From Gallionellaceae bacterium (GTDB lineage Bacteria; Pseudomonadota; Gammaproteobacteria; Burkholderiales; Gallionellaceae), in assembly GCA_003151655.1 (NCBI GenBank), contig PLYB01000153.1, positions 1 to 16,611 on the forward strand: 16,611 bases of DNA, given 5' to 3'. The notes beneath the pieces are model-generated. The model did no database searches, was not told the DNA's origin, and saw only the letters and a program-made list of their open reading frames with translations. The position numbers and the translations under genes were made by a program. Of the stretch, positions 7,041 through 14,234 are shown one piece after another (position 1 is the stretch's first letter; each line of letters starts with the position of its first letter).

Positions 7041-7122
7041 ATAGTTCTTTAATCATATTTAGCGCAAAGCCGATGACGACAAAGAAAATGATGATTGCGC
7101 AAACGGTGGTGATGGTATTCAT
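7027..7122 (-). CDS. Small single-span membrane peptide, 31 residues
   Basis: A 31-codon ORF begins MNTITTVCAI, continues with a hydrophobic run of about 17 residues (roughly 7-23, rich in I, F and V) and ends in a basic tail, MIKELFKGK. This is the normal layout of a small single-pass inner-membrane peptide with its positive end in the cytoplasm. A purine-rich GGGAAGAA lies about 7-10 bases upstream of the ATG and can act as ribosome binding site. The stop TAA falls inside the 3' end of the second kinase gene on the other strand (14-base overlap). Function unknown; possible partners are the adjacent kinases, but nothing in the sequence proves that. A chance ORF is possible, although the amphipathic-tail design and the ribosome site argue against it. 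Confidence 0.55.
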   Translation of the reverse strand: MNTITTVCAIIIFFVVIGFALNMIKELFKGK

Positions 7123-7177
7123 AGCTGTTTCTTCCCGCGTAATAAAAGCGACTTCCGAACTTGGGATGTAATCCTAG

Positions 7178-7183
7178 TATAAT
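7178..7183 (+). promoter_or_regulatory. Candidate -10 box for miaB
   Basis: A perfect TATAAT followed by a GC-rich start region (TCTGCGC) is typical of sigma-70 promoters. No good -35 hexamer occurs at 16-18 bases upstream; TTGGGA at 7161-7166 is too close. If used, the leader would be about 165 bases and would include the REP-like element and the hairpin at 7321-7335. Confidence 0.3.
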
Positions 7184-7242
7184 TCTGCGCTGGCGCAAGG
7201 ACTATTTCTATCAAGCCAGTTTACCCATTAGAGCCAAGAACT

Positions 7243-7306
7243 TGTAGGGGCACAATTTATTGCGCGATTACTTTAAACTCATCGCGCAATAAATTGCGCT
7301 CCTACA
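7243..7306. repeat. Inverted pair of GTAG-headed REP-like hairpins upstream of miaB
   Basis: Two 26-base arms (7243-7268 and 7281-7306) are inverted copies with two mismatches around a 12-base spacer. From the outer ends both read T then GTAG followed by a hairpin: in the right arm GCGCAAT-TT-ATTGCGC is perfect, while the left arm has one mismatch. The layout is the same as at 1133-1191 and 14161-14226, although the hairpin sequences differ. There is no T-tract, so an intrinsic terminator is not indicated. Confidence 0.75.
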
Positions 7307-7320
7307 CGTAAATATTTTCA

Positions 7321-7335
7321 GCCGACCTTGTCGGC
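7321..7335 (+). other. Perfect short hairpin in the miaB leader
   Basis: GCCGAC-CTT-GTCGGC forms a six-base-pair GC-rich stem with a three-base loop, ending 18 bases before the miaB start codon. It is not followed by a T-run. It could shape access to the ribosome binding site, but no known regulatory RNA motif is recognised. Confidence 0.35.
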
Positions 7336-7353
7336 GCTTGATCGAGACATTGC

Positions 7354-8697
7354 GTGACAAAAAAACTATTTATCAAAACGTTCGGTTGTCAGATGAACGA
7401 GTACGACTCGGACAAAATCGCCGACGTGTTGCGCGCCAGCGAGGGAATCGAACTGACCGACAAGGCGGAAGATGCCGATATCATTTTGTTTAACACCTGC
7501 TCGATACGCGAGAAGGCCGAAGAAAAAGTGTTCTCCGATTTGGGGCGGGTGCGTCCGCTCAAGTTGGCGAAGCCGGACTTGATTATCGGTGTCGGTGGCT
7601 GTGTTGCCAGCCAGGAAGGCGCAACCATTTATCGTCGTGCGCCGTATGTGGATGTCATTTTCGGGCCGCAAACGCTGCATCGTTTGCCTGAGTTGATCGC
7701 CGCGCGTCGTGCCAGCGGACGCATGCAGATGGACATCAGTTTTCCCGAGATTGAAAAATTCGATAGCCTGCCAGCACCGCTGGTGACTAGCGGGTCGGCC
7801 TATGTGTCCATCATGGAAGGGTGCAGCAAATTCTGCACTTTCTGTGTCGTGCCCTTCACTCGTGGCAATGAACTTTCGCGCCCGCTGGCCGATGTGATGC
7901 GCGATATTCGCGGTCTGGTAGCGCAGGGCGTGAGAGAGGTCACTCTGCTGGGGCAAAATGTGAATGCCTATGCGGGGGGAGATGACGATGGTGAAACAGT
8001 AGACTTGGCCTATTTGATCCGCATGATCGCCGCGCTCGACGGAATACAACGCGTACGCTACATGACCTCGCATCCCAGAGAAATGTCACAGCGACTGATC
8101 GGGTTATATGGTGACACACCGAAGCTGGCGAACCATCTGCATCTGCCGGTGCAGTCCGGCTCGGATCGCGTGCTTGCCGCAATGCAGCGCGGCTACACAG
8201 CGCTGGAATACAAATCGATCATTCGCAAGGTGCGCGCGTTGCGTCCCGACATTTCGATCACTTCGGATTTTATCGTCGGCTTTCCCGGCGAGACGGAAAG
8301 CGATTTTGAGGCGACCATGAAATTGATCGAAGAGGTCGGTTTCGATGCCAGTTTCAGTTTTTTGTACAGTCCCCGGCCCGGCACACCGGCGGCGGAAATG
8401 GTGGATGAAGTCTCCTACGAAATCAAGATGGAACGTTTGAAGCGTTTGAAAACCAGAATTGACGAACTGGAAAATGCCGTCGCCGAAAAAATGGTGGGAA
8501 CGACCCAGCGTGTTGTGGTTGAAGGTATCTCGAAGAAAGATGAAAAAGAGTTGGCCGGGCGTACTGACAATAATCGAGTAGTGAATTTTGTCGGGCCGGC
8601 AAATCTGGTAGGTCAATTTGTCGAAGTTAGCATCACTGCGGTGTCTATGCATACTTTGCGCGGAGCGCTGGCAGGCAAGGAGATGTTCGCCGCTTAA
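7354..8697 (+). CDS. miaB: tRNA-2-methylthio-N6-dimethylallyladenosine synthase MiaB
   Basis: Radical SAM methylthiotransferase that adds a methylthio group to i6A37 in tRNAs reading UNN codons, using two iron-sulfur clusters. 447 residues, the usual length. The N-terminal domain has the three cluster cysteines C12 (FGCQMNEYDSD), C49 (NTCSIR) and C83 (GGCVAS). The radical SAM CxxxCxxC motif is C157, C161, C164 in EGCSKFCTFCVVPFTRG. A TRAM domain occupies the last 65 residues or so. The start is GTG at 7354, which places the TKKLFIKTFGC stretch at the N-terminus as in relatives; only a weak purine stretch (GATCGAGA) precedes it. In many proteobacteria miaB is followed by phoH, ybeY and corC; here ybeY and corC are downstream but phoH is not. 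Confidence 0.96.
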   Translation: MTKKLFIKTFGCQMNEYDSDKIADVLRASEGIELTDKAEDADIILFNTCSIREKAEEKVFSDLGRVRPLKLAKPDLIIGVGGCVASQEGATIYRRAPYVDVIFGPQTLHRLPELIAARRASGRMQMDISFPEIEKFDSLPAPLVTSGSAYVSIMEGCSKFCTFCVVPFTRGNELSRPLADVMRDIRGLVAQGVREVTLLGQNVNAYAGGDDDGETVDLAYLIRMIAALDGIQRVRYMTSHPREMSQRLIGLYGDTPKLANHLHLPVQSGSDRVLAAMQRGYTALEYKSIIRKVRALRPDISITSDFIVGFPGETESDFEATMKLIEEVGFDASFSFLYSPRPGTPAAEMVDEVSYEIKMERLKRLKTRIDELENAVAEKMVGTTQRVVVEGISKKDEKELAGRTDNNRVVNFVGPANLVGQFVEVSITAVSMHTLRGALAGKEMFAA

Positions 8698-8848
8698 CCT
8701 ATAGCAAAATCGTCTCGCTCATATTGGATAAAAAAATCAGTAATGTCCGACGAATTGGCTGTGCCTTTATTATTCCGAGTAAAATCCCTAGCCGAGACAT
8801 GGTGATTGTAAATACTGCATTTGTCACGATAACTAGAATAGAGTATTT

Positions 8849-11800
8849 ATGCCGCTCCCCCAAAATAGCATCGAACAAAACTCTCTTCTGATCGACATTG
8901 CCACTCGTAATGTCATTACTGTTGCGCCCGCTGACACTATTGGCAAGGCCGCGCGCATCATGTCCGAGAAGCGGATATCTTCCCTCGTGGTGACGGATGA
9001 AAGGGGGCATCCGCTAGGTATCGTAACCGAACGGGATATGTTGCATGCCATGCAGTCCGGTTGCCAGCCTGAAACGGTTTTGCAAAAAGTGATGTCCTTC
9101 CCGGTTATTACCGTGCACGAGTCGATGACATGCATGAATGCTTATCAGGTCTGCCTGAAAGATGGTATCCGGCATCTGGTGATCGTTGACGATAACAAGC
9201 TTTTGCTCGGCTTGGTCAGTGAGACGGATTTTCGTCTGCACATCAATCTTTCCACTCTGGCGGGACGCCGCCGGATTATTTCGGTCATGAGCCGTTCGGT
9301 GTTCAAACTGCCGCCGGATGCCAGTCTGCAAGATGCGCTGGATATCATGCAGGCACATCGTGATATCTGTGTCGTGGTAGCCGAGGCGGATCGTCCGCTC
9401 GGGATTATCACCGAACGGGACATCGTTCGTCTTTATTCCAGTAACCCGGAGCGAATCGGCATTCCTGTCAGGGAGGTTATGACCTCCCCTGTTCTGACTA
9501 TTTCGCAGGACAACACCATCAACGAAGCGGCAGAGCGGATGCTGGCGACTAGGGTGCGCCATCTGGTGGTGGTTGATCAGGCCGGTCTGATGGCGGGGCT
9601 GCTCAGCGAACATGATCTGACCCATGCCATGACGCTGGGGCTGGTCGGCGACAAGCTGATCGCCGAAGGTGCGTTCCTGCACACTTTGGTCAATACCATC
9701 CCGGACTTGGTCTGGCTCAAGGACTTGAACGGCGTGTATATGGCCTGTAACCCGCGCTTCGAGCGCTTCTTCGGGGCCAAGGAAAAAGACATCGTCGGCA
9801 AGACCGATTACGATTTCGTGGACAAGGAATTGGCGGATTTCTTCCGCGAACATGACCGCAAGGCCATGGAGAAAGGCGGCCCGAGCGTCAACGAGGAATG
9901 GATTACTTATGCCGATGACGGGCATCGTGAATTGCTGGAAACCACCAAGACACCGATGTGCGACAGTCAGGGAAAGCTGATGGGCGTGCTGGGTATTGCG
10001 CGCGACATTTCCGAACGCAGACGTATTGAGGAAGATCGCCGCAGATTGAGCGTAGCTTTGGATCAGTCGGAGGCGGCTGTTGCCTTGATCGATGAGGACG
10101 CGCGTTATATTTACGCCAACCCGGCCTTTTGCCAGCTCTTCCAGTATGAGCTGAATGAGTTGATCGGGAGTTCCATTAGCCTACTGATGCCGCCAGAGGA
10201 GATTTCCGGTACGACTTCCCTGCAAACCGTTGCTACCGCTCAGGGACTGGGGACTTTTCAGGGCGAGGTCAGGCGCCGCGCCAAGGATGGGGCGCTCATA
10301 CCTATCCTGCTCAAGGTTTCATCTTTCCTCGACGAGCAGAAAAGTCTCATGGGCTTTATCGCTACCATGACCGACCTGACCGAAATCAAGCGCATGGAAA
10401 ACGCATTGCGTGAGAGTGAAAAGCATTTTCGCGATGTCATCGAACATGCCCCGCTGGGTACGGTGACGATAACGCTGGACGGCCACTTCATCGAGGTTAA
10501 TCAGGCTTTTTGCAAGATTATCGGATATTCGAAAGAGGCACTTAAAAATCTTTCATTTGCCGCGATTACTCACCCCGATGACATTAACATCAGCCTGGAA
10601 AATATTCGGGAGTTGATCGCCGGAAAAACTGATTCTTACCGGGTAGAAAAACGCTATTTCCACCATGATGGACACATTGTCTGGGCACAGGTGGATACGT
10701 CCCTGCAACGCGGTCTTTCCGGTGAGCCACAATGCCTGATCGCCCAGATAGAAGACATTACGGCACAGAGGCTTGCGAAGGAAGCGCTCAAGGAAAGCGA
10801 GAGCAAGTATCGGCTGCTGTTCGAGAGCGCCAACGACGGTATATTTCTTTCCAATGCGAACGGTTTCATCGACTGCAACGAAAAAGGTGCCAGCATGTAC
10901 GGCCTTTCCCGCGAGGAGATCATCGGTCGGTCTGCTTCGAGTCTGGCTCCGGAACGGCAGCCCGATGGGAGATTGTCCGAGGAAATCGCGGGCGAAAAAA
11001 TTGCGCTAGTGCTTGGCGGTATACCCCAACAGTTCGAATGGAGACCTCTGCGCGCCGATGGAGTAACTATGGATGTCGAAATCACCCTCAGCCGGGTCGG
11101 GCTAGGCGGAGATGTCTGCCTTCAGGCAGTTGTGCGCGACATTACCGAACGCAAGCGGGCTGAAGAAAGCATGCGAATTACCGCCAGTGTGTTCGGCAAC
11201 AGCCAGGAAGCTATCGTGATTACCAGCTCCGAAAACATCATCACGGATGTCAATCCGGCCTTTACCCATATTACCGGCTACAGTCGTGAAGAGGTACTGG
11301 GGCGGAATCCGAAGCTGCTGAGTTCGGGGCGGCAAGATAAGGAATTTTATGGCGCGATGTGGAAGTCTCTGCTTCAGAAAAAAGCTTGGCGCGGCGAGAT
11401 GTGGAACCGGCGCAAGTCCGGTGAAATTTATGCGGAGTTGCTCGCTGTATCGGTTATCTGCGACAACGACGGCAGGGTGCAGCGCTATGTCGGGGTGTTT
11501 TCGGACATCAGTTATCTTAAGGAGCATGAGGCCGAGTTGAGTCGCGTTGCCAATTACGACGCGCTAACCGGAGTACCCAACCGGCGGCTACTTGCCGACC
11601 GTTTGCGCCAAGCCATCGCACGGGCGCAACGCAGTGGCAGGATGATTGCCGTTTGCTACATCGACCTCGACGGGTTCAAGCGGGTCAACGACCAGTACGG
11701 GCACGAGGCCGGTGACCAGTTGCTGGTGAATATAACCATTCGCCTGCAGGAGTCGTTGCGCGCGGGCGATACTTTGGCGCGGCTGGGCGGGGATGAGTTC

Positions 11801-12832
11801 GTGGTGTTATTCAATGATCTGGCGCGCGAACAGGAATGTCTGCAAGTGCTGGATCGTATTCTGTCCATCGTTGCCATGCCGATAGTAATCAATACGCATG
11901 AGATAGTGATATCGGCCAGCATAGGCGTGACGTTCTATCCCTCCGACAACGAGGATGGCGACACGCTGCTGCGCCATGCAGATCAGGCCATGTACGTGGC
12001 CAAACAAACCGGCAAGAATCGCTATCATCTATACGACCCGAAACATGACCAGCGTGTACGTTCCTTGCACGAGTCGAGGCGGCATATTGTGAAGGGACTG
12101 GAGAGCGGCGAATTTGAACTGTACTACCAGCCCAAGATTGAGCTGATTAGCGGAGATGTCGTCGGGGTTGAGGCACTTATTCGCTGGCATCATCCGGAGC
12201 GAGGTTTGTTACTACCGGCAGAGTTTCTGCCGTTTATCGAAGATTCTGATCTGGAAGTGAAGCTTGGCGAATGGGTGATGGATACGGCCATGGCTCAACT
12301 TGAAGCGTGGGGCAAAGAAGGAGTCGCACTGGAGGTTAGTATCAATATCTCTGCGCGCCACCTGCAATCGCCGAATTTTGTATCCACGTTGGAAAGCAAG
12401 TTGGCGCTGCATCCGAATCTGTTGCGCGATAAGTTGCAAATTGAAGTGCTGGAAACCGCTGCGCTCGAAGATATCGCACAGTCTTCCGACACTATCGATG
12501 CGTGTCGCAAGTTAGGGGTTAATTTTGCATTGGACGACTTTGGTACGGGCTACTCTTCGCTCGCCTATCTGCGCAAATTGTCAGCCGAGACGCTTAAGAT
12601 CGATCAAACATTTGTACGCGGTATGCTGACCGATGAAGGTGACCGGGCAATCGTACAGGGCATCATCGCGCTAGCCAAAACTTTTGGTCGCAAGACTGTC
12701 GCCGAGGGCATGGAAGATGCCGAACTTATGCAAGTGCTGATTGAAGTTGGATGCATGTACGGGCAAGGTTTCGGAATCGCCCGCCCCATGACCGGTCAGG
12801 ATTTCTTAAAGTGGCGCAAGGAAAGAAAGTAA
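8849..12832 (+). CDS. Composite cyclic-di-GMP enzyme: four CBS, five PAS, GGDEF, EAL
   Basis: A 1327-residue cytoplasmic signalling protein with no membrane span. Residues 13-270 hold four CBS motifs (two Bateman modules, with the GIVTERD and GIITERD motifs). These are followed by five PAS domains (about 275-388, 395-512, 518-640, 650-765, 770-890), several joined by ERRRIEE/ERKRAEE-type linkers. The diguanylate cyclase domain has an intact LGGDEF (from G980) with the inhibitory RxxD site (RAGD) five residues upstream. The phosphodiesterase domain starts with EALIRW (E1108) and keeps NISARHL, EVLE, DDFGTGYSSL, LKID and YGQGF; the usual EGVET is EGMED. Both catalytic domains look competent, so net output should depend on CBS (adenine nucleotide) and PAS cues. 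It lies 151 bases after miaB and 13 before ybeY, in the place normally held by phoH. The ATG is preceded only by a weak GAG. Confidence 0.92.
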   Translation: MPLPQNSIEQNSLLIDIATRNVITVAPADTIGKAARIMSEKRISSLVVTDERGHPLGIVTERDMLHAMQSGCQPETVLQKVMSFPVITVHESMTCMNAYQVCLKDGIRHLVIVDDNKLLLGLVSETDFRLHINLSTLAGRRRIISVMSRSVFKLPPDASLQDALDIMQAHRDICVVVAEADRPLGIITERDIVRLYSSNPERIGIPVREVMTSPVLTISQDNTINEAAERMLATRVRHLVVVDQAGLMAGLLSEHDLTHAMTLGLVGDKLIAEGAFLHTLVNTIPDLVWLKDLNGVYMACNPRFERFFGAKEKDIVGKTDYDFVDKELADFFREHDRKAMEKGGPSVNEEWITYADDGHRELLETTKTPMCDSQGKLMGVLGIARDISERRRIEEDRRRLSVALDQSEAAVALIDEDARYIYANPAFCQLFQYELNELIGSSISLLMPPEEISGTTSLQTVATAQGLGTFQGEVRRRAKDGALIPILLKVSSFLDEQKSLMGFIATMTDLTEIKRMENALRESEKHFRDVIEHAPLGTVTITLDGHFIEVNQAFCKIIGYSKEALKNLSFAAITHPDDINISLENIRELIAGKTDSYRVEKRYFHHDGHIVWAQVDTSLQRGLSGEPQCLIAQIEDITAQRLAKEALKESESKYRLLFESANDGIFLSNANGFIDCNEKGASMYGLSREEIIGRSASSLAPERQPDGRLSEEIAGEKIALVLGGIPQQFEWRPLRADGVTMDVEITLSRVGLGGDVCLQAVVRDITERKRAEESMRITASVFGNSQEAIVITSSENIITDVNPAFTHITGYSREEVLGRNPKLLSSGRQDKEFYGAMWKSLLQKKAWRGEMWNRRKSGEIYAELLAVSVICDNDGRVQRYVGVFSDISYLKEHEAELSRVANYDALTGVPNRRLLADRLRQAIARAQRSGRMIAVCYIDLDGFKRVNDQYGHEAGDQLLVNITIRLQESLRAGDTLARLGGDEFVVLFNDLAREQECLQVLDRILSIVAMPIVINTHEIVISASIGVTFYPSDNEDGDTLLRHADQAMYVAKQTGKNRYHLYDPKHDQRVRSLHESRRHIVKGLESGEFELYYQPKIELISGDVVGVEALIRWHHPERGLLLPAEFLPFIEDSDLEVKLGEWVMDTAMAQLEAWGKEGVALEVSINISARHLQSPNFVSTLESKLALHPNLLRDKLQIEVLETAALEDIAQSSDTIDACRKLGVNFALDDFGTGYSSLAYLRKLSAETLKIDQTFVRGMLTDEGDRAIVQGIIALAKTFGRKTVAEGMEDAELMQVLIEVGCMYGQGFGIARPMTGQDFLKWRKERK

Positions 12833-12845
12833 ACTTATCACCACC

Positions 12846-13283
12846 ATGTGCCAACTCTCACTTTCCGTACAATATGCCAGTAATTCCAAAAAGCTGCCGA
12901 CGCGCCAGCAGTTTCGCCGCTGGGTGAAAGTCGCTTTGGAGCAGGATGTGCAGATTGCCTTGCGCATCGTTGATGAAATCGAAGGGCGGGCGCTGAATTT
13001 GGGTTACCGCAACAAGGATTACGCGACCAATGTGCTTACCTTTGTGTATGACGATACTGATCCGCTATATGGCGATGTCGTCATCTGCGCACCGGTGGTG
13101 GCGCGCGAGGCGAAAGAGCAAAGTAAGGACTTGCTCGCGCATTACGCGCATCTCACTATTCATGCCACCTTGCATTTACAAGGTTACGACCACGAAAAAA
13201 AGCGTGATGCCGAAAAAATGGAAGCGCGCGAAACTGCGTTAATGCTCAAATTAAGGTATCCTGCACCCTATCTCATTCGTTGA
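12846..13283 (+). CDS. ybeY: Endoribonuclease YbeY (16S rRNA maturation factor)
   Basis: Single-strand-specific metal-dependent endoribonuclease needed for maturation of the 16S rRNA 3' end and for 70S ribosome quality control. 145 residues, near the family size. The zinc-binding motif HxxxHxxGYDH is intact (HATLHLQGYDH), and the preceding NVLTFVYDD and GDVVIC blocks match the family. The N-terminal block LSVQYASNSKKLPTRQQFRRW fits betaproteobacterial relatives. The start ATG is 13 bases after the stop of the large GGDEF/EAL gene and lacks a clear Shine-Dalgarno, so translation may depend on coupling with that gene. The ybeY-corC order is the normal conserved arrangement. Confidence 0.95.
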   Translation: MCQLSLSVQYASNSKKLPTRQQFRRWVKVALEQDVQIALRIVDEIEGRALNLGYRNKDYATNVLTFVYDDTDPLYGDVVICAPVVAREAKEQSKDLLAHYAHLTIHATLHLQGYDHEKKRDAEKMEARETALMLKLRYPAPYLIR

Positions 13284-13292
13284 TGTTTGGTA

Positions 13293-14147
13293 ATGGACGG
13301 TTCAGAAAGTAATAGTAGCAAACCCACCCTGTTGGAACGGCTCTCCACGATGTTGTTGCGTGAGCCGGAAGATCGTGAACAGTTGATCACACTGTTGCAT
13401 AGCGCTTACGAGCGCAACCTGCTGGATGCCGATGCGCTCTCCATGATGGAAGGGGTCATTCAGGTCTCCGAGCAGCAAGTACGCGAAATCATGATTCCCC
13501 GCGCGCAGATGGATGTGATCGACATCAGTCAGCCACCGGAAGAATTTATTCCCTACGTCATAGAAACTGCGCACTCGCGTTTCCCCGTTACCGAGGGCGA
13601 CAAAGACAATATCATCGGTATCCTGCTGGCGAAAGACTTGCTGCGATATTACGCGGGTGAGGAGTTCGATGTGCGCGACATGTTGCGCCCCGCCGTTTTT
13701 GTACCCGAGTCAAAACGCCTTAACGTGTTGTTACGCGACTTTCGCAGTAACCGCAATCACATCGCGCTGGTGGTGGATGAGTACGGCGGCGTGTGCGGCA
13801 TGGTCACCATCGAAGACGTGCTGGAACAGATCGTCGGCGACATCTCCGATGAATACGACTTCGACGAAGACGAAGACAATATCATTCGTCAGGATGATGC
13901 GCATTGGCGCGTCAAAGCCGATACCGAAATTGCCGACTTCAACGAAGAGTTGGGTACCGAATTCAGCGACGAAAATTGCGACACCGTCGGCGGTTTGGTT
14001 CTCAAAGGCGCGGGGCAATTGCCCAAGCGCGGCGAGATTATTCAACTTGGCGAATGGCAATTCACTGTGCTGCGCGCGGATAGCCGCAGATTACATTCTT
14101 TGCTGGTGGAGCGGAATTTAACAAACACGGATAGCAAAGAGTCGTAA
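13293..14147 (+). CDS. corC: CorC/YbeX family CBS-domain protein
   Basis: Cytoplasmic protein of about 284 residues associated in enterobacteria with magnesium and cobalt efflux and, more recently, with ribosome-related functions of the ybeZYX cluster. Two CBS domains (about 64-123 and 127-188; motifs REIMIPRAQMDVI and DEYGGVCGMVTIEDVLEQIVGDI) are followed by a CorC_HlyC transporter-associated domain (about 200-280). There is no membrane span, as expected for the short CorC form. ATG at 13293 is preferred to an in-frame TTG six bases upstream. It follows ybeY by 9 bases, so they share a transcript. lnt, often the next gene, is absent; a terminator and a convergent chemoreceptor gene follow instead. 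Confidence 0.93.
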   Translation: MDGSESNSSKPTLLERLSTMLLREPEDREQLITLLHSAYERNLLDADALSMMEGVIQVSEQQVREIMIPRAQMDVIDISQPPEEFIPYVIETAHSRFPVTEGDKDNIIGILLAKDLLRYYAGEEFDVRDMLRPAVFVPESKRLNVLLRDFRSNRNHIALVVDEYGGVCGMVTIEDVLEQIVGDISDEYDFDEDEDNIIRQDDAHWRVKADTEIADFNEELGTEFSDENCDTVGGLVLKGAGQLPKRGEIIQLGEWQFTVLRADSRRLHSLLVERNLTNTDSKES

Positions 14148-14160
14148 CGGAAAATTTATT

Positions 14161-14188
14161 GTAGGGGCGTATGGCGTACGCCCTTTTT
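14161..14188 (+). terminator. Intrinsic terminator of the ybeY-corC transcript
   Basis: GGGCGTA (14165-14171), loop tggcg, TACGCCC (14177-14183), then TTTTT (14184-14188) is a textbook hairpin plus T-tract, starting 17 bases after the corC stop. It is the left half of the REP-like inverted pair, which suggests that a repeat element now serves as terminator. Confidence 0.75.
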
Positions 14189-14226
14189 CAATGCCCCTCC
14201 AAGGGCGTATTGCCATACGCCCCTAC
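14161..14226. repeat. Inverted pair of GTAG-headed REP-like hairpins between convergent genes
   Basis: Left arm 14161-14184 and right arm 14202-14226 are inverted copies with a one-base bulge and one mismatch. Each reads GTAG from its outer end and then a hairpin (GGGCGTA-tggcg-TACGCCC on the left; GGGCGTAT-ggca-ATACGCCC on the right, read on the minus strand). The element fills the gap between corC and the chemoreceptor gene and ends 8 bases from the latter's stop. The large combined stem could stop transcription from both sides, although only the plus direction has a T-tract. Confidence 0.8.
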
Positions 14227-14234
14227 GAGTCGAA

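Larger units (their letters stand above)
7123..7353. other. Intergenic region upstream of miaB
   Basis: With the small ORF, this covers the gap between the second kinase and miaB. It contains a TATAAT hexamer (7178-7183), a REP-like inverted pair (7243-7306) and a short perfect hairpin (7321-7335), each listed separately. No further coding potential was seen. Confidence 0.5.

Noticed and set aside
7243..7306. REP-like pair as terminator of the second kinase transcript
   Set aside because: No T-tract follows either hairpin and it lies about 200 bases past the kinase stop, so there is no positive support.
8743..8805. 20-codon plus-strand ORF before the GGDEF/EAL gene
   Set aside because: No ribosome binding site and it ends about 40 bases before the next start, so no coupling is indicated.
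1133..14226. The scattered palindromes as a CRISPR array
   Set aside because: They are inverted pairs kilobases apart with different sequences, not regularly spaced direct repeats with spacers, and no cas genes are present.
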